64,000 bases of DNA, from positions 1 through 64,000 of the forward strand of contig SVGA01000007.1 in assembly GCA_015056575.1 (NCBI GenBank). Direction: 5' to 3'. Positions 26,071-34,851 of the stretch are shown here, one piece after another; the stretch's first letter is position 1, and each line of letters opens with the position of its first letter. The position numbers and the translations under genes are program-made. The notes below the pieces were generated by a model that saw nothing but the letters and a program-made list of their open reading frames with translations, was not told where the DNA came from and did no database searches. Source of the DNA: Butyrivibrio sp. GTDB lineage: Bacteria > Bacillota > Clostridia > Lachnospirales > Lachnospiraceae.

Positions 26071-26820
26071 ATGAAATACATTCTGGCAATCGGAAACAGT
26101 TTTTCAAGGGATGCTACGGCGTATCTTCACGATGTATGCGACAACCTCGGCATCCCGGTACATGTGGTGAACCTCTACATCGGAGGCTGTCCTCTTGAGC
26201 GCCACTGGAACAACATAGAGAAGAATGAAAGGGCTTATCAGTATCAGGAAAACGGCATTGTCACCGACAAATATGTGAGCATAGCCGATGTTCTGCATGA
26301 GAAGCCCTGGGACTATATAGTGACCCAGCAGTCCAGTCACGACAGCGGATGGCTTGATACCTACGAGCCCTTCACGGGTCTTTTGCTGGATTATCTGAAA
26401 AAAGAGGTGCCGGGAGCGAAGATTTTAATGCAGCAGACCTGGGCCTATGAGATTGATTCGGACCACGGATGCTTTATCCGCTACAACCGCGATCAGCAGG
26501 AGATGTACAGAAGATCAAGAGCCAACTATCATGCCATTGCGGACAAATACGGCTTTCCTCTTATCCCCTGCGGCGACGTGATCCAGAATATCAGAAAGCA
26601 CCCAGAGTTTGACGTTGCAAAGGGCGGAAGATCCATCTGCCGCGACGGCTTTCACATGCACTACCTCTACGGCAGATTTGCTCTTTCCTGCACCTGGGCC
26701 AAAACCCTTCTTGGCGCCGACATCGGTAAATGCAGCTTCATCCCAAAATGCTGCGACACCGATGAAGTGGCAGATGAAAAGCTTATCGAGCTGATAAGGG
26801 ATGAAGTGTGTCTCATTTGA
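26071..26820 (+). CDS. SGNH-hydrolase-like protein (DUF4886 type)
   Basis: The 249-residue protein has the four SGNH blocks: GNSFS (nucleophile Ser near 11), YIGGCPLERHW (Gly of block II), TQQSSHDSG (block III) and DGFHMHYLYG near the C-terminus (Asp and His). This matches the DUF4886 group of predicted esterases. No signal peptide is present, so it acts in the cytosol. The substrate may be an acyl or acetyl ester, but this is unknown. The start follows AAGGAGTAA. Its stop codon overlaps the -35 of the mnmA promoter. Confidence 0.75.
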   Translation: MKYILAIGNSFSRDATAYLHDVCDNLGIPVHVVNLYIGGCPLERHWNNIEKNERAYQYQENGIVTDKYVSIADVLHEKPWDYIVTQQSSHDSGWLDTYEPFTGLLLDYLKKEVPGAKILMQQTWAYEIDSDHGCFIRYNRDQQEMYRRSRANYHAIADKYGFPLIPCGDVIQNIRKHPEFDVAKGGRSICRDGFHMHYLYGRFALSCTWAKTLLGADIGKCSFIPKCCDTDEVADEKLIELIRDEVCLI

Positions 26821-26844
26821 CACCCCTTAACTTTATGGTACAAT
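26817..26844 (+). promoter_or_regulatory. mnmA promoter
   Basis: Consensus TTGACA at 26817-26822 is 16 bases from TACAAT at 26839-26844. The -35 overlaps the stop codon of the SGNH gene. Confidence 0.75.
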
Positions 26845-26895
26845 GTCTTTTGTCCAAAAACGGAAGTGTTTGTTTTATATAGACAGGAGCACATT

Positions 26896-27975
26896 ATGGA
26901 AAAGAAGGCTCTTATAGCCATGAGCGGCGGCGTTGACAGCAGTGTTTCTGCGGCCATCATGACGGAGCGGGGCTATGACTGCATGGGATGCACCATGCGA
27001 CTGTATGAAAATGATATGATCGGTGAGGATCTTTTCGGCACCTGCTGCAGCTTAAAGGATACCACCGATGCCAGAGCGGTCTGCGAAAAACTTGGGATCC
27101 CTTACAACATTTATCACTGCGAGGCCCAGTTTACAGAGAAGGTCATTGAACCCTTTGTGTGCAGCTACGAGAGAGGCGAAACCCCAAATCCCTGCATTCG
27201 CTGCAACAGATACCTTAAGTTCGACATCCTCTACAACAAGGCCAAAGAGCTTGGCTACGACAATATAGTTACGGGCCACTACGCAAGGATCGAGGAGAAG
27301 GACGGACATCTTTATCTTATGAAGGCGGTGGACCCGGCCAAGGATCAGAGTTATGTCCTTTATGACCTCACCGAAGAGCAGCTTGCACACACTTTTTTCC
27401 CTCTTGGGGGGATGAATAAGAGTAAGACCCGGGAAATTGCGGATAAGTACGGCTTTGTTAACTCCCATAAGAAGGAGAGTCAGGATATCTGCTTTGTTCC
27501 GGACGGTGACTACGGTGCAATGATCAGGCGCTACCGTGGCAGGGAGTATCCCAAGGGCGATTTTGTTGACCTTCAGGGGAACGTACTTGGAACCCATGAG
27601 GGCATCATAAACTACACCATCGGTCAAAGGCGCGGTCTTGGAATCCCCGCGGACAGAAGGCTTTACGTATTCAGGCTGGATGTTGAGAATAACAGGGTGA
27701 TCCTTGCGGATGACCGGGACCTTTTCAGAAATAAGCTTAAGGTCCGGGAATTCCACTGGATAACGAAGGATGCGCCCAAGGAGCCTTTCAGGTGCAGTGC
27801 CAAGATAAGATACAGGCACAAAGAGCAGCCTGCCACTGTGACAGTTACAGAGGGCGGAGAGTGCGCCATCATAGAATTTGATGAACCACAAAGAGCAATA
27901 ACCGCAGGTCAGTCGGCGGTCCTTTACGACGGGGACTATGTCCTTGGCGGAGGGATCATCGACTCAGTGCTGTGA
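26896..27975 (+). CDS. mnmA: tRNA-specific 2-thiouridylase
   Basis: MnmA inserts the sulfur of 2-thiouridine at the wobble position of tRNA-Lys, Glu and Gln. The start at ATG 26896 (MEKKALIAMSGGVDSS) follows CAGGAG; the in-frame extension back to 26866 has no binding site. The 359-residue length is typical. AMSGGVDSSV is the PP-loop for ATP, TPNPCIRCN carries the first catalytic Cys, and SQDICFVPDGDY the second Cys; LGTHEGIINYTIGQRRGLGI and the C-terminal barrel complete it. It stands directly downstream of its own strong promoter. Confidence 0.95.
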   Translation: MEKKALIAMSGGVDSSVSAAIMTERGYDCMGCTMRLYENDMIGEDLFGTCCSLKDTTDARAVCEKLGIPYNIYHCEAQFTEKVIEPFVCSYERGETPNPCIRCNRYLKFDILYNKAKELGYDNIVTGHYARIEEKDGHLYLMKAVDPAKDQSYVLYDLTEEQLAHTFFPLGGMNKSKTREIADKYGFVNSHKKESQDICFVPDGDYGAMIRRYRGREYPKGDFVDLQGNVLGTHEGIINYTIGQRRGLGIPADRRLYVFRLDVENNRVILADDRDLFRNKLKVREFHWITKDAPKEPFRCSAKIRYRHKEQPATVTVTEGGECAIIEFDEPQRAITAGQSAVLYDGDYVLGGGIIDSVL

Positions 27976-28023
27976 TCTGCATTAAATATGTACCATAGAA
28001 GAAAAGAGGAGTTTTAACACATT

Positions 28024-28569
28024 ATGAAAAAAGACAACATCATCCTGGTTGGCATGCCTGCCTCAGGAAAGAGCACAATGGGCGTTATCCTTGCCAAGAT
28101 CCTGGGATACAGCTTTATTGACGCAGACATTGTGATCCAGGAAAAAGAGGGCAGAAAGCTCTCAGAGATAATCGAGCAGGACGGGGTGGAGGAATTCATT
28201 GCGATCGAGAACCGCATCAACTCCGGGATCGTTGCCCAGAAAACCGTTATCGCCACAGGCGGCAGCGTAGTATACGGCAAGGAAGCCATGGATCACTACA
28301 AGAACATCGGACGGATCGTTTACCTTAAGGTGTCGATGGACGAGCTGACAAAGCGTCTCAGCGATGTAAGACAGAGGGGCGTTGTGATGAGAGAAGGCCA
28401 GTCCCTGGTGGCTCTCTACAACGAGAGAAGCGCACTTTACGAGCAGTACGCCGATGTAACGGTAGATGAAAAGAATCTTTCTCTCGAGGAGGTTCTTGCG
28501 GAAATAATCGCAGAGCTGTCCAGACAGAAGAGCATCAGCCCAGAAGCTCAAGCAACTCTTCTTTTGTGA
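28024..28569 (+). CDS. aroK: shikimate kinase
   Basis: This 181-residue P-loop kinase has GMPASGKST at the N-terminus, FIDADIVIQEKEGRKLSEI as the shikimate DxD region, and ATGGSVVY in the position of the family GGG motif (third Gly replaced by Ser). The lid region is RQRGVVMREGQ. Shikimate kinase phosphorylates shikimate on the path to chorismate, which feeds the trp operon. The third-Gly change leaves a related kinase as an alternative. Its 3' end overlaps the convergent SNF2 gene by 35 bases. The gene follows mnmA by 48 bases and may be co-transcribed. Confidence 0.78.
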   Translation: MKKDNIILVGMPASGKSTMGVILAKILGYSFIDADIVIQEKEGRKLSEIIEQDGVEEFIAIENRINSGIVAQKTVIATGGSVVYGKEAMDHYKNIGRIVYLKVSMDELTKRLSDVRQRGVVMREGQSLVALYNERSALYEQYADVTVDEKNLSLEEVLAEIIAELSRQKSISPEAQATLLL

Positions 28570-31500
28570 GGCTTGGACTTTTAAGCGCATCGGAATCAAG
28601 GAGCAGGTCCGCCAGCTCCTTTTTTTTGCTCTGAAGTTCGATGATGCGCTCTTCGATGCTGTCCTTCATAATGATGCGGTAGACCGTGACCACATTTTTC
28701 TGACCGATCCTGTGGGCTCTGTCCGTGGCCTGATTCTCCACCGCAAGATTCCACCAGTGGTCGTAATGGATCACGATATCCGCTGCGGTGAGGTTAAGCC
28801 CTGTGCCGCCGGCTTTTAAGGAAATGCAGAACACGTTGGAGTCGTCCTCCTGGAAGGCATCCACCATCTTTATCCTGTCCTCCTTTTTGGTGGAACCGGT
28901 AAGAAGGTGATATTTAACCCCTGCCTCCCGAAGAAGGACCGTGAGCCTCTCCAGCATTGAGGTAAACTGGGAGAAGAGCAGTACCTTGTGGCCGCTTTCT
29001 GCGGCCGCCTTTATCATCTCTATGCACAGGTCTGCCTTGGCACTGCCACCGTCGTATTTGTCATAAATAAGTCCCGGATCGCAGCACAGCTGGCGAAGGC
29101 GGGTAAGCTCGGACAGGATCATTATCCTGTCTTTTTTGATCTCATCCTCATCTTTGGAGCTTACAAGGAGCTTCACCTTCTGAAGGTGTGCGTCGTAGAG
29201 CTTCTTCTGGCCATCGGTCATGGCGGTAACGATGTTCTCCTCAAGCTTGTCGGGGAGGTCTGTAAGAACATCCTTCTTAAGTCTCCTCAGAACGAAAGGA
29301 GCGATCATCCTTTTTAGGCGCTCCATGGCGCTTTGGTCTTTGTCCTGAACCACAGGTACTTCCAGAAGCTCTCTGAATTTCTTGTATGAGAAAAGATATC
29401 CCGGCATGCAGAAGTCAAAGATGCTCCAGAGTTCACTTAATCTGTTCTCAATAGGGGTTCCCGTCAGGGCAACCTTAAATGAGGCGCTTACGGATTTTAC
29501 CGCCTTTGCCACTTGGGTGGAAGGGTTCTTGATGAATTGCGCCTCATCGATGACCATGCATTCAAAGGATAAGTATTTGTACAGATCTATATCTCTTCGA
29601 AGGAGGTCATAGGAGGTTATGATAACGTCCGTCTCCTCCTCGTCTATTTCTGAGGTGATCCTCAGTCTGTCGGGCTTTATGCCAACTGCAAGCTCGCAGT
29701 TAAGGCTTTTTGTGAATTTCCTGATCTCATGCTGCCAGTTGTAAACCAGGGAAGCGGGGCACACTATAAGAGAGCATCTGTTTTTGACGCCCTTCCTCGT
29801 TGACTCTTCCTTCATGAAAAGAAGGAAGGAGAGGACCTGCAGCGTTTTTCCAAGTCCCATGTCGTCAGCCAGAATCCCGCCGAAGGAGTTCTTCTTAAGA
29901 AGTGAAAGCCACCTGTAGCCTGTCTTCTGATAATCGCGAAGTACGTCCTTAAGACTGTCCGGCACGGGAATATCGCAGTCCCCATCCATGGAGAAGGAGG
30001 ATGCCAGTTCTTTAAAATCACCGCCCCGGATAAGCCTTGTGTGCTCGTATTCCTGTGAACGTACAGAAAGCTCATCCAGGAAAAGAGCTCTGTACTTGGG
30101 GATCGCAGCGTGGCCCTCCAGAATCTCCTTTGACGTAAGCCCAAGGCCGTCCTTAAGGGAGTACAAAAGCTCCATTTCATCTCCGGAGAGCCTTAGGATG
30201 TCCCCGGAAGAGAGTCTGTAGTACTTCTTTTTCCTGTCATATTTGGTGAGTATCTCGTTCAGCTCATCGGCAGTCATGCTCACGGGAACGATGGACAGCT
30301 GAAGAAGATCGGAGACCACGGAAACTCCCAGGCTCACAGTAGGCTCACCGGTGATGCGGACCTGCTTTAGGGATTCCGACAGGTACACGTCGCCGATCCT
30401 GTTAAGAAGAGAAATGTCATCCGCAATAAACGAGTAGATCCTGTCAACGGAAGTGTCGTCACCTTCAAGGATGAGAAGACCACGTTTTTCATCCAGTCTG
30501 TCAAAGTGCTGGCTCACCGCCTTTGCGGCCTGATTCTCAAGGTAGAGGCTTCTCTTTATTCCGGTGGAAGACTGCTGCAAACTGCCTGCATCCGGCTCTT
30601 TTCCCGCATCTTCAAAAATGTTGTAAACAGCCTCCTTGAAGGTTCCCTCAAAATAAACTGCCTGCAATCTGCAGGTCAGGGTCAGGGGGTCCGGAAGATC
30701 CAGATAGATCCTGAAGGTGGGAAGGTCCGGGGCATACTTTGCCGGTTCAAAGCCGTCACAGCTGACATTGAAGAACTGCTCCAGCACAGGGAAAAGACCT
30801 GTGGAAAACAGCGTTAAGTCTTTTTCCGAAATAAACAGTTCGTTCTCAGTGCGGCGGGCAGACAGAAAGCGCAGGAAAGGAAGGATCTCTTTTGCACTTT
30901 CCCTGGGAAATCTGTGGAGCTTGCGTCTGCGTTCAAAATATATGTGGGAATAGCCCTCGAACATGGTAAAGGAAGCGGATTCGAAGGTTATGCCGTTCTT
31001 GTCTTTTTCAATGTGAAGGTCAATGGGCGGAAATACGGGAGAGATCTCAAGGACCCGCTCTTCGGTATATCTTGACCGAAAGTCCGTGTTGAGGAAACGG
31101 ATCTCTGAGAGTATTTCAAAGAAGTCGTCGATCTCATGGCCAAAGAGCTCGATCTGCTTGGCGTGGCCCTTGGCATAGGTGTAGGAGATGGAGCCGCGCT
31201 GAACCAGGGATATGGAATTGTCCCGAAGCTGATGGTCTCTGAAGTAGGCGTAGAGAAAATCGATGATCTTAGCTGAGGTTTCGGAGAATGCAGAGATGTC
31301 GTGGGTGAACTCCAGATGTTTGCCATAGCTTACGGTGTCGTGATTTTCGATGGCGCGAAGAAGTTCGATGATGTCCTTGAGAACGTAGTGATGGCCGGTG
31401 GTTCCGGACACAATATTAAAGGAAACCCACAGGCGGTCCCTGGAAAAGACCGCATGGGGCTCAAGTTCCACAAAGGATGCCTTTCTGTACAAAAGAGGTG

Positions 31501-31648
31501 AGGCCGCTTCCGGAGAATAGGCGCGAAGGAGGTTCTTGGTCTCAAAGGAGGTGTAGTGGAAATCTCCCCCGGCACCTGAAACAAACCGCCTTCCGGAGCC
31601 GGATACGAAGCTGCCTCTTAAATTGTTGTCAAAACTGTTAGTCTGCAT
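28535..31648 (-). CDS. SNF2-family ATPase with bacterial SNF2-associated N-domain
   Basis: The 1037-residue protein has an N-terminal ~560-residue region of the bacterial SNF2-associated type and a C-terminal Swi2/Snf2 motor. Motor motifs include DDMGLGKTLQVLSFL (Walker A, ~593), SLIVCPASLVYNWQ, MVIDEAQFIKNP (DEAQ box), LTGTPIENRLSELWSIFDF, LLFSQFTSMLERL, ISLKAGGTGLNL and the HRIGQ close (DRAHRIGQKN). Such proteins translocate on DNA and remodel protein-DNA complexes; the cellular role in clostridia is unclear. The gene follows the hydrolase by only six bases on the minus strand, with no good ribosome binding site before the ATG, so translational coupling is likely. The 3' end overlaps aroK. 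Confidence 0.9.
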   Translation of the reverse strand: MQTNSFDNNLRGSFVSGSGRRFVSGAGGDFHYTSFETKNLLRAYSPEAASPLLYRKASFVELEPHAVFSRDRLWVSFNIVSGTTGHHYVLKDIIELLRAIENHDTVSYGKHLEFTHDISAFSETSAKIIDFLYAYFRDHQLRDNSISLVQRGSISYTYAKGHAKQIELFGHEIDDFFEILSEIRFLNTDFRSRYTEERVLEISPVFPPIDLHIEKDKNGITFESASFTMFEGYSHIYFERRRKLHRFPRESAKEILPFLRFLSARRTENELFISEKDLTLFSTGLFPVLEQFFNVSCDGFEPAKYAPDLPTFRIYLDLPDPLTLTCRLQAVYFEGTFKEAVYNIFEDAGKEPDAGSLQQSSTGIKRSLYLENQAAKAVSQHFDRLDEKRGLLILEGDDTSVDRIYSFIADDISLLNRIGDVYLSESLKQVRITGEPTVSLGVSVVSDLLQLSIVPVSMTADELNEILTKYDRKKKYYRLSSGDILRLSGDEMELLYSLKDGLGLTSKEILEGHAAIPKYRALFLDELSVRSQEYEHTRLIRGGDFKELASSFSMDGDCDIPVPDSLKDVLRDYQKTGYRWLSLLKKNSFGGILADDMGLGKTLQVLSFLLFMKEESTRKGVKNRCSLIVCPASLVYNWQHEIRKFTKSLNCELAVGIKPDRLRITSEIDEEETDVIITSYDLLRRDIDLYKYLSFECMVIDEAQFIKNPSTQVAKAVKSVSASFKVALTGTPIENRLSELWSIFDFCMPGYLFSYKKFRELLEVPVVQDKDQSAMERLKRMIAPFVLRRLKKDVLTDLPDKLEENIVTAMTDGQKKLYDAHLQKVKLLVSSKDEDEIKKDRIMILSELTRLRQLCCDPGLIYDKYDGGSAKADLCIEMIKAAAESGHKVLLFSQFTSMLERLTVLLREAGVKYHLLTGSTKKEDRIKMVDAFQEDDSNVFCISLKAGGTGLNLTAADIVIHYDHWWNLAVENQATDRAHRIGQKNVVTVYRIIMKDSIEERIIELQSKKKELADLLLDSDALKSPSLTKEELLELLG

Positions 31649-31654
31649 GCTTTA

Positions 31655-32629
31655 TCACAGTGATACATATGAATCCAGAGTTTTAAGAACGTCTTCGAAA
31701 TACTGCTTTCTTGTAGCTTCGTCCGAGTTAAAGATCTCGTGACGGGAGTTTTCATAGTGCTTAAAGGATGCGGAGGGCACGGCGGCCTTGAAGGCCTCGT
31801 AGCCTGCAGGATCGATAAGGTGATCCTGTCCCGCTGTCATTACCGTCACGGGGATCGATATGTTTTTGGCATATTTGATGACCCTTGAGGTTGCCTTCAT
31901 GCTGGCAAGAGCCCAGGAAAAAGAGGCACCGGTGGTCTGATAGTTCTCATTATTGCGGCGCTGCCTGAGCTGATACTCAAACCTTGGCCTTGACACGGCG
32001 CTGCTGACTTCAAGCTTTGCAAAGGGATCGAAGTGCTTCTGGCCTGGAGCAAGCTCTTTTTCCTTGCTAAAGACCTTGGCGTAGAGCCCGATAAAAAACT
32101 GCAGGATGGCAGGGTAGTCGGCCCCTTTCATCTTGAACATGGGTGAGCTGAGGATAGCACCCTTAAATACCTTGGGGTACTTCTCCAGGAAAAGAGCTCC
32201 CACGCACCCGCCCATGGAGTGGGCAATAAGAAGCATGGGAAGAGTGCCGGATGAGGGTGCTGCCACGTTGTCAACAAAGCATTTCAGGTCCTCCACATAG
32301 GTGTCATAGCTGTCAATGCAGATGACGTCGTGCGCAGGCGCTTTGCCTTCCGAATAGCCGTGGCCACGCTGCTCCATGAAGTAAACTCCGAATCCCGCCT
32401 GATACAGGTACCAGGCGTACTCTCTGTATTTGCCGAAAAACTCGGCCATGCCGTGGACTATGGTGACGCAAGCTTTGGGAGAATCGGGAACCGCACAGTA
32501 GTAGCGAAGTCTTGTGCCGTCAAAGCTTTCTAAGGTTCCCTGCTTTACATTGTCTCTGAACCACGCCTCGTTTTCTGTTTCCATGGTTTCGAAGAAGCCG
32601 CCTTCTCCGAGAAAATATATATCATTCAT
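31655..32629 (-). CDS. alpha/beta hydrolase (monoglyceride lipase-like)
   Basis: The 324-residue enzyme has the serine-hydrolase fold of YtpA/monoacylglycerol-lipase type: TIVHGMAEFFGKYREYA near the oxyanion site, MEQRGHGYSEGKAP, AHSMGGCVGALF with the nucleophile Ser in the elbow, TVMTAGQDHLIDP with the acid, and SRHEIFNSDEATR with the catalytic His. No signal peptide is present. It lies between the MFS transporter gene (21 bases before) and SNF2 gene (6 bases after), so all three are probably one transcript. AGGAGA precedes the ATG. Confidence 0.85.
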   Translation of the reverse strand: MNDIYFLGEGGFFETMETENEAWFRDNVKQGTLESFDGTRLRYYCAVPDSPKACVTIVHGMAEFFGKYREYAWYLYQAGFGVYFMEQRGHGYSEGKAPAHDVICIDSYDTYVEDLKCFVDNVAAPSSGTLPMLLIAHSMGGCVGALFLEKYPKVFKGAILSSPMFKMKGADYPAILQFFIGLYAKVFSKEKELAPGQKHFDPFAKLEVSSAVSRPRFEYQLRQRRNNENYQTTGASFSWALASMKATSRVIKYAKNISIPVTVMTAGQDHLIDPAGYEAFKAAVPSASFKHYENSRHEIFNSDEATRKQYFEDVLKTLDSYVSL

Positions 32630-32650
32630 TGGAATCTTCTCCTGTTATTG

Positions 32651-34135
32651 TCAGTGTCTTTTGGCTCCGGGCCTTGCATTTTCCCTGTTCCAGAGTCTGT
32701 CATAGGAAAGTCCCGTAACCTTTTCGCAGATCTTCTTTTCTTCCTCGGTGGTCACGGAAGAGTTAGTGCCGCGTCTTCTTGCGATTTCCTTCTGGACAAC
32801 CTTAAACTCTTTTCCCGTAAGGGGAAATACGTATCCGACGATGATGAGCAGGACCATCAAAAAAGCCGGAACGAACACGAAGATCATAACAATGCCCCGC
32901 TGGGTTGAAACCGCCTGGCGAAGCCCCTGATTGGCGATATTTGAATCGTAGCCTACTGCTGAGAGAAGGAAGCCGATGATGGCAGCGGAAAGGCCTGAGG
33001 AAATCTTCCTTGCGAAGGTTGCCATGCCGGATACGATGCCGGGCCTTCTGATGGAGGTGATGAGCTCATCAACCTCAGCCATGTCGGCCATGATGGAGAA
33101 GATACTGGTCAGGGTTGCTGCGTTGCCGATGCCGATAAGGCCTGCCATCACAAGTACGGGAACGATGTTTGCTCCTTCATGGGAGAAGAAGAGAAGTCCC
33201 AGAGTTCCGAGAAGCCTTAAAGGAGCGCCGATAAGAATGGTGGTTCTCTTGGAGGTCTTTGCCATAACGGGCCCCCAGATGAGCATTCCCACCAGCTGGG
33301 TTATAAGAAGCACCGCCATAAGGTAGGTGAAATAGCCGTTTCCGTAGCCGTTGAGAACGTCGTCAACATAGTAAACAGCCATGCCGGAGACGAAGTCCAT
33401 GCCGCACTGTCCAAAGAGATAGATGCAGATGAAAAGTCTGAAGGATCTGCTGTTGAATACGCTGGCTGCCTGAGGAAAGCTCTCAAGAAGGCTTGCCTTT
33501 ACAGGCTCCTTCTGATGCTCCCAGGTTCCTGCAAAGGTGACCATGGATGTCACAAAGAAAAGGAAACCGAAGATAAGGGCGCAGCGCATGTAAGATGCAG
33601 TGTTAAGGTTATCTCGGATGATGAATGTGGGCACAAGGCCGCAGACCATGGACCCTAAGGTAGACCAGATCATACGTATATTTGAGAACCTGGCTCTTAC
33701 GGTATAGTCATCGATCATGTCCGGGAGAAGTCCGTTATAGGGAACTGTGATGATGGTAAAGCCTGTGGAGAACAGGCAGTACATGAACAGGTAAAAGAAA
33801 TACATGCCCATGATGGATCTGGTGGGAAGAGTGATCCACATCACTATAAAAGTGAGGGCGGAAACAATGCCGCCTACGAGAATATAAAATCTCTTGGGAC
33901 CGAACCTTGATACGGTCCTGTCTGTAATGTTGCCCATGATAGGGTCGGTGATGGCATCCCACACCTTACCCACAAGAGGAATGGTGCCCGCAAGAGCAGT
34001 GGGCATTCCAAGAGCCTTGGTAAGAAATACCGCAAAGAAGGTGTTAATGATGACAAAAGCGCCTCCCCCGTAGAATTCGGCCATCCCATACATTATTCTG
34101 CTGCCTAATCCATAGCTGTGTTTTTTGTTATCCAT
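32651..34135 (-). CDS. MFS sugar transporter, GPH family (MelB-like)
   Basis: The start is placed at ATG 34135 (MDNKKHSYGLGSRIMYG) behind GGGGGT; five more in-frame codons extend to an ATG at 34150 without a better site. The 494-residue protein has 12 membrane segments and the glycoside-pentoside-hexuronide signature GKVWDAITDPIMGNITDRTVSRFG. Family members import sugars with sodium or protons; the exact substrate cannot be told. It is divergent from tetR, with two operator-like sites between them, so TetR probably controls it. The downstream hydrolase and SNF2 genes share its transcript. Confidence 0.85.
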   Translation of the reverse strand: MDNKKHSYGLGSRIMYGMAEFYGGGAFVIINTFFAVFLTKALGMPTALAGTIPLVGKVWDAITDPIMGNITDRTVSRFGPKRFYILVGGIVSALTFIVMWITLPTRSIMGMYFFYLFMYCLFSTGFTIITVPYNGLLPDMIDDYTVRARFSNIRMIWSTLGSMVCGLVPTFIIRDNLNTASYMRCALIFGFLFFVTSMVTFAGTWEHQKEPVKASLLESFPQAASVFNSRSFRLFICIYLFGQCGMDFVSGMAVYYVDDVLNGYGNGYFTYLMAVLLITQLVGMLIWGPVMAKTSKRTTILIGAPLRLLGTLGLLFFSHEGANIVPVLVMAGLIGIGNAATLTSIFSIMADMAEVDELITSIRRPGIVSGMATFARKISSGLSAAIIGFLLSAVGYDSNIANQGLRQAVSTQRGIVMIFVFVPAFLMVLLIIVGYVFPLTGKEFKVVQKEIARRRGTNSSVTTEEEKKICEKVTGLSYDRLWNRENARPGAKRH

Positions 34136-34195
34136 AAGTAAAACCCCCATTATATTTCTGTGCGAAGCCGCTCTCCGGCTTCTGACACCTATATC

Positions 34196-34262
34196 ATTAT
34201 ATCAAAAAGCGCGCGTTTATTGACACTAAGATAGCGATTATGTAAAATAATAACGCACGTTT
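34196..34262 (+). promoter_or_regulatory. divergent tetR/MFS promoter region with paired operator sites
   Basis: On the + strand, TTGACA at 34220-34225 is 17 bases from TAAAAT at 34243-34248, a strong promoter for tetR. On the minus strand TATAAT (34201-34196) can serve the MFS gene. Two inverted half-sites flank the tetR promoter: AAGCGCGCGTTTATT at 34207-34221 and AATAACGCACGTTTTT at 34249-34264, both containing a CG(C/T)GCGTT core in opposite directions. They are candidate TetR operators. Confidence 0.6.
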
Positions 34263-34289
34263 TTATTTTTGACATCGGGGAGGAACGGT

Positions 34290-34841
34290 ATGTCCAGAAA
34301 AGCTACCATTACGCAGAAAGAGATAATTAATGCTGCATTTAAGATAACAAGGAAGGAGGGCTTTGAGCAGATCACTTCCAGAAAGCTTGCGGCTGCTGCA
34401 GGCTGCTCAACCCAGCCCATCTTCAGGATCTATGAGAACATGGACGCCTTAAAGAAGGACGTCTATGACAGAGCCGCAGAGTATTATGCGGAGTACTACG
34501 CAGAGCGTGAGAAGACCCACGAGGTTCCCTTTGTGGATCTTGGACTGGCATATATCGGCTTTGCCCAGAAATATCCTCATCTTTTCAGACTTCTTTTTAT
34601 TTCCGAGCATGGGAAGGACACCAGGAGCATGTACGATCTGGTAAACGGAGCTGAGGAGAATGTGGTAAATGAGATCAATAAGGCAGCAGCGAAGGGTGCT
34701 TCCAATGCTCAGCAGCTGTTCATGCAGATGTGGATCTTTATCCACGGCGCCGGATGCATGGCCGTGACCGGTGATTATGACCTTGATGAGGCCACCAGCG
34801 TAAACATGCTGGAGTCTGCTTACAAGGCTTTCAGCAATTGA
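34290..34841 (+). CDS. TetR-family regulator
   Basis: Start at ATG 34290 (MSRKATITQKEI) behind GGGGAGG; an ATG seven codons upstream has no site. The 183-residue protein has the TetR helix-turn-helix (IINAAFKITRKEGFEQITSRKLAAAAGCSTQPIFRIYENMDALKKDVYDRA) in residues 8-58 and a C-terminal ligand domain ending TSVNMLESAYKAF. It probably represses the divergent MFS operon and its own promoter through sites at 34207-34264. The ligand is unknown; a sugar or metabolite of the transporter is plausible. Confidence 0.85.
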   Translation: MSRKATITQKEIINAAFKITRKEGFEQITSRKLAAAAGCSTQPIFRIYENMDALKKDVYDRAAEYYAEYYAEREKTHEVPFVDLGLAYIGFAQKYPHLFRLLFISEHGKDTRSMYDLVNGAEENVVNEINKAAAKGASNAQQLFMQMWIFIHGAGCMAVTGDYDLDEATSVNMLESAYKAFSN

Positions 34842-34851
34842 TGGTGATGCT

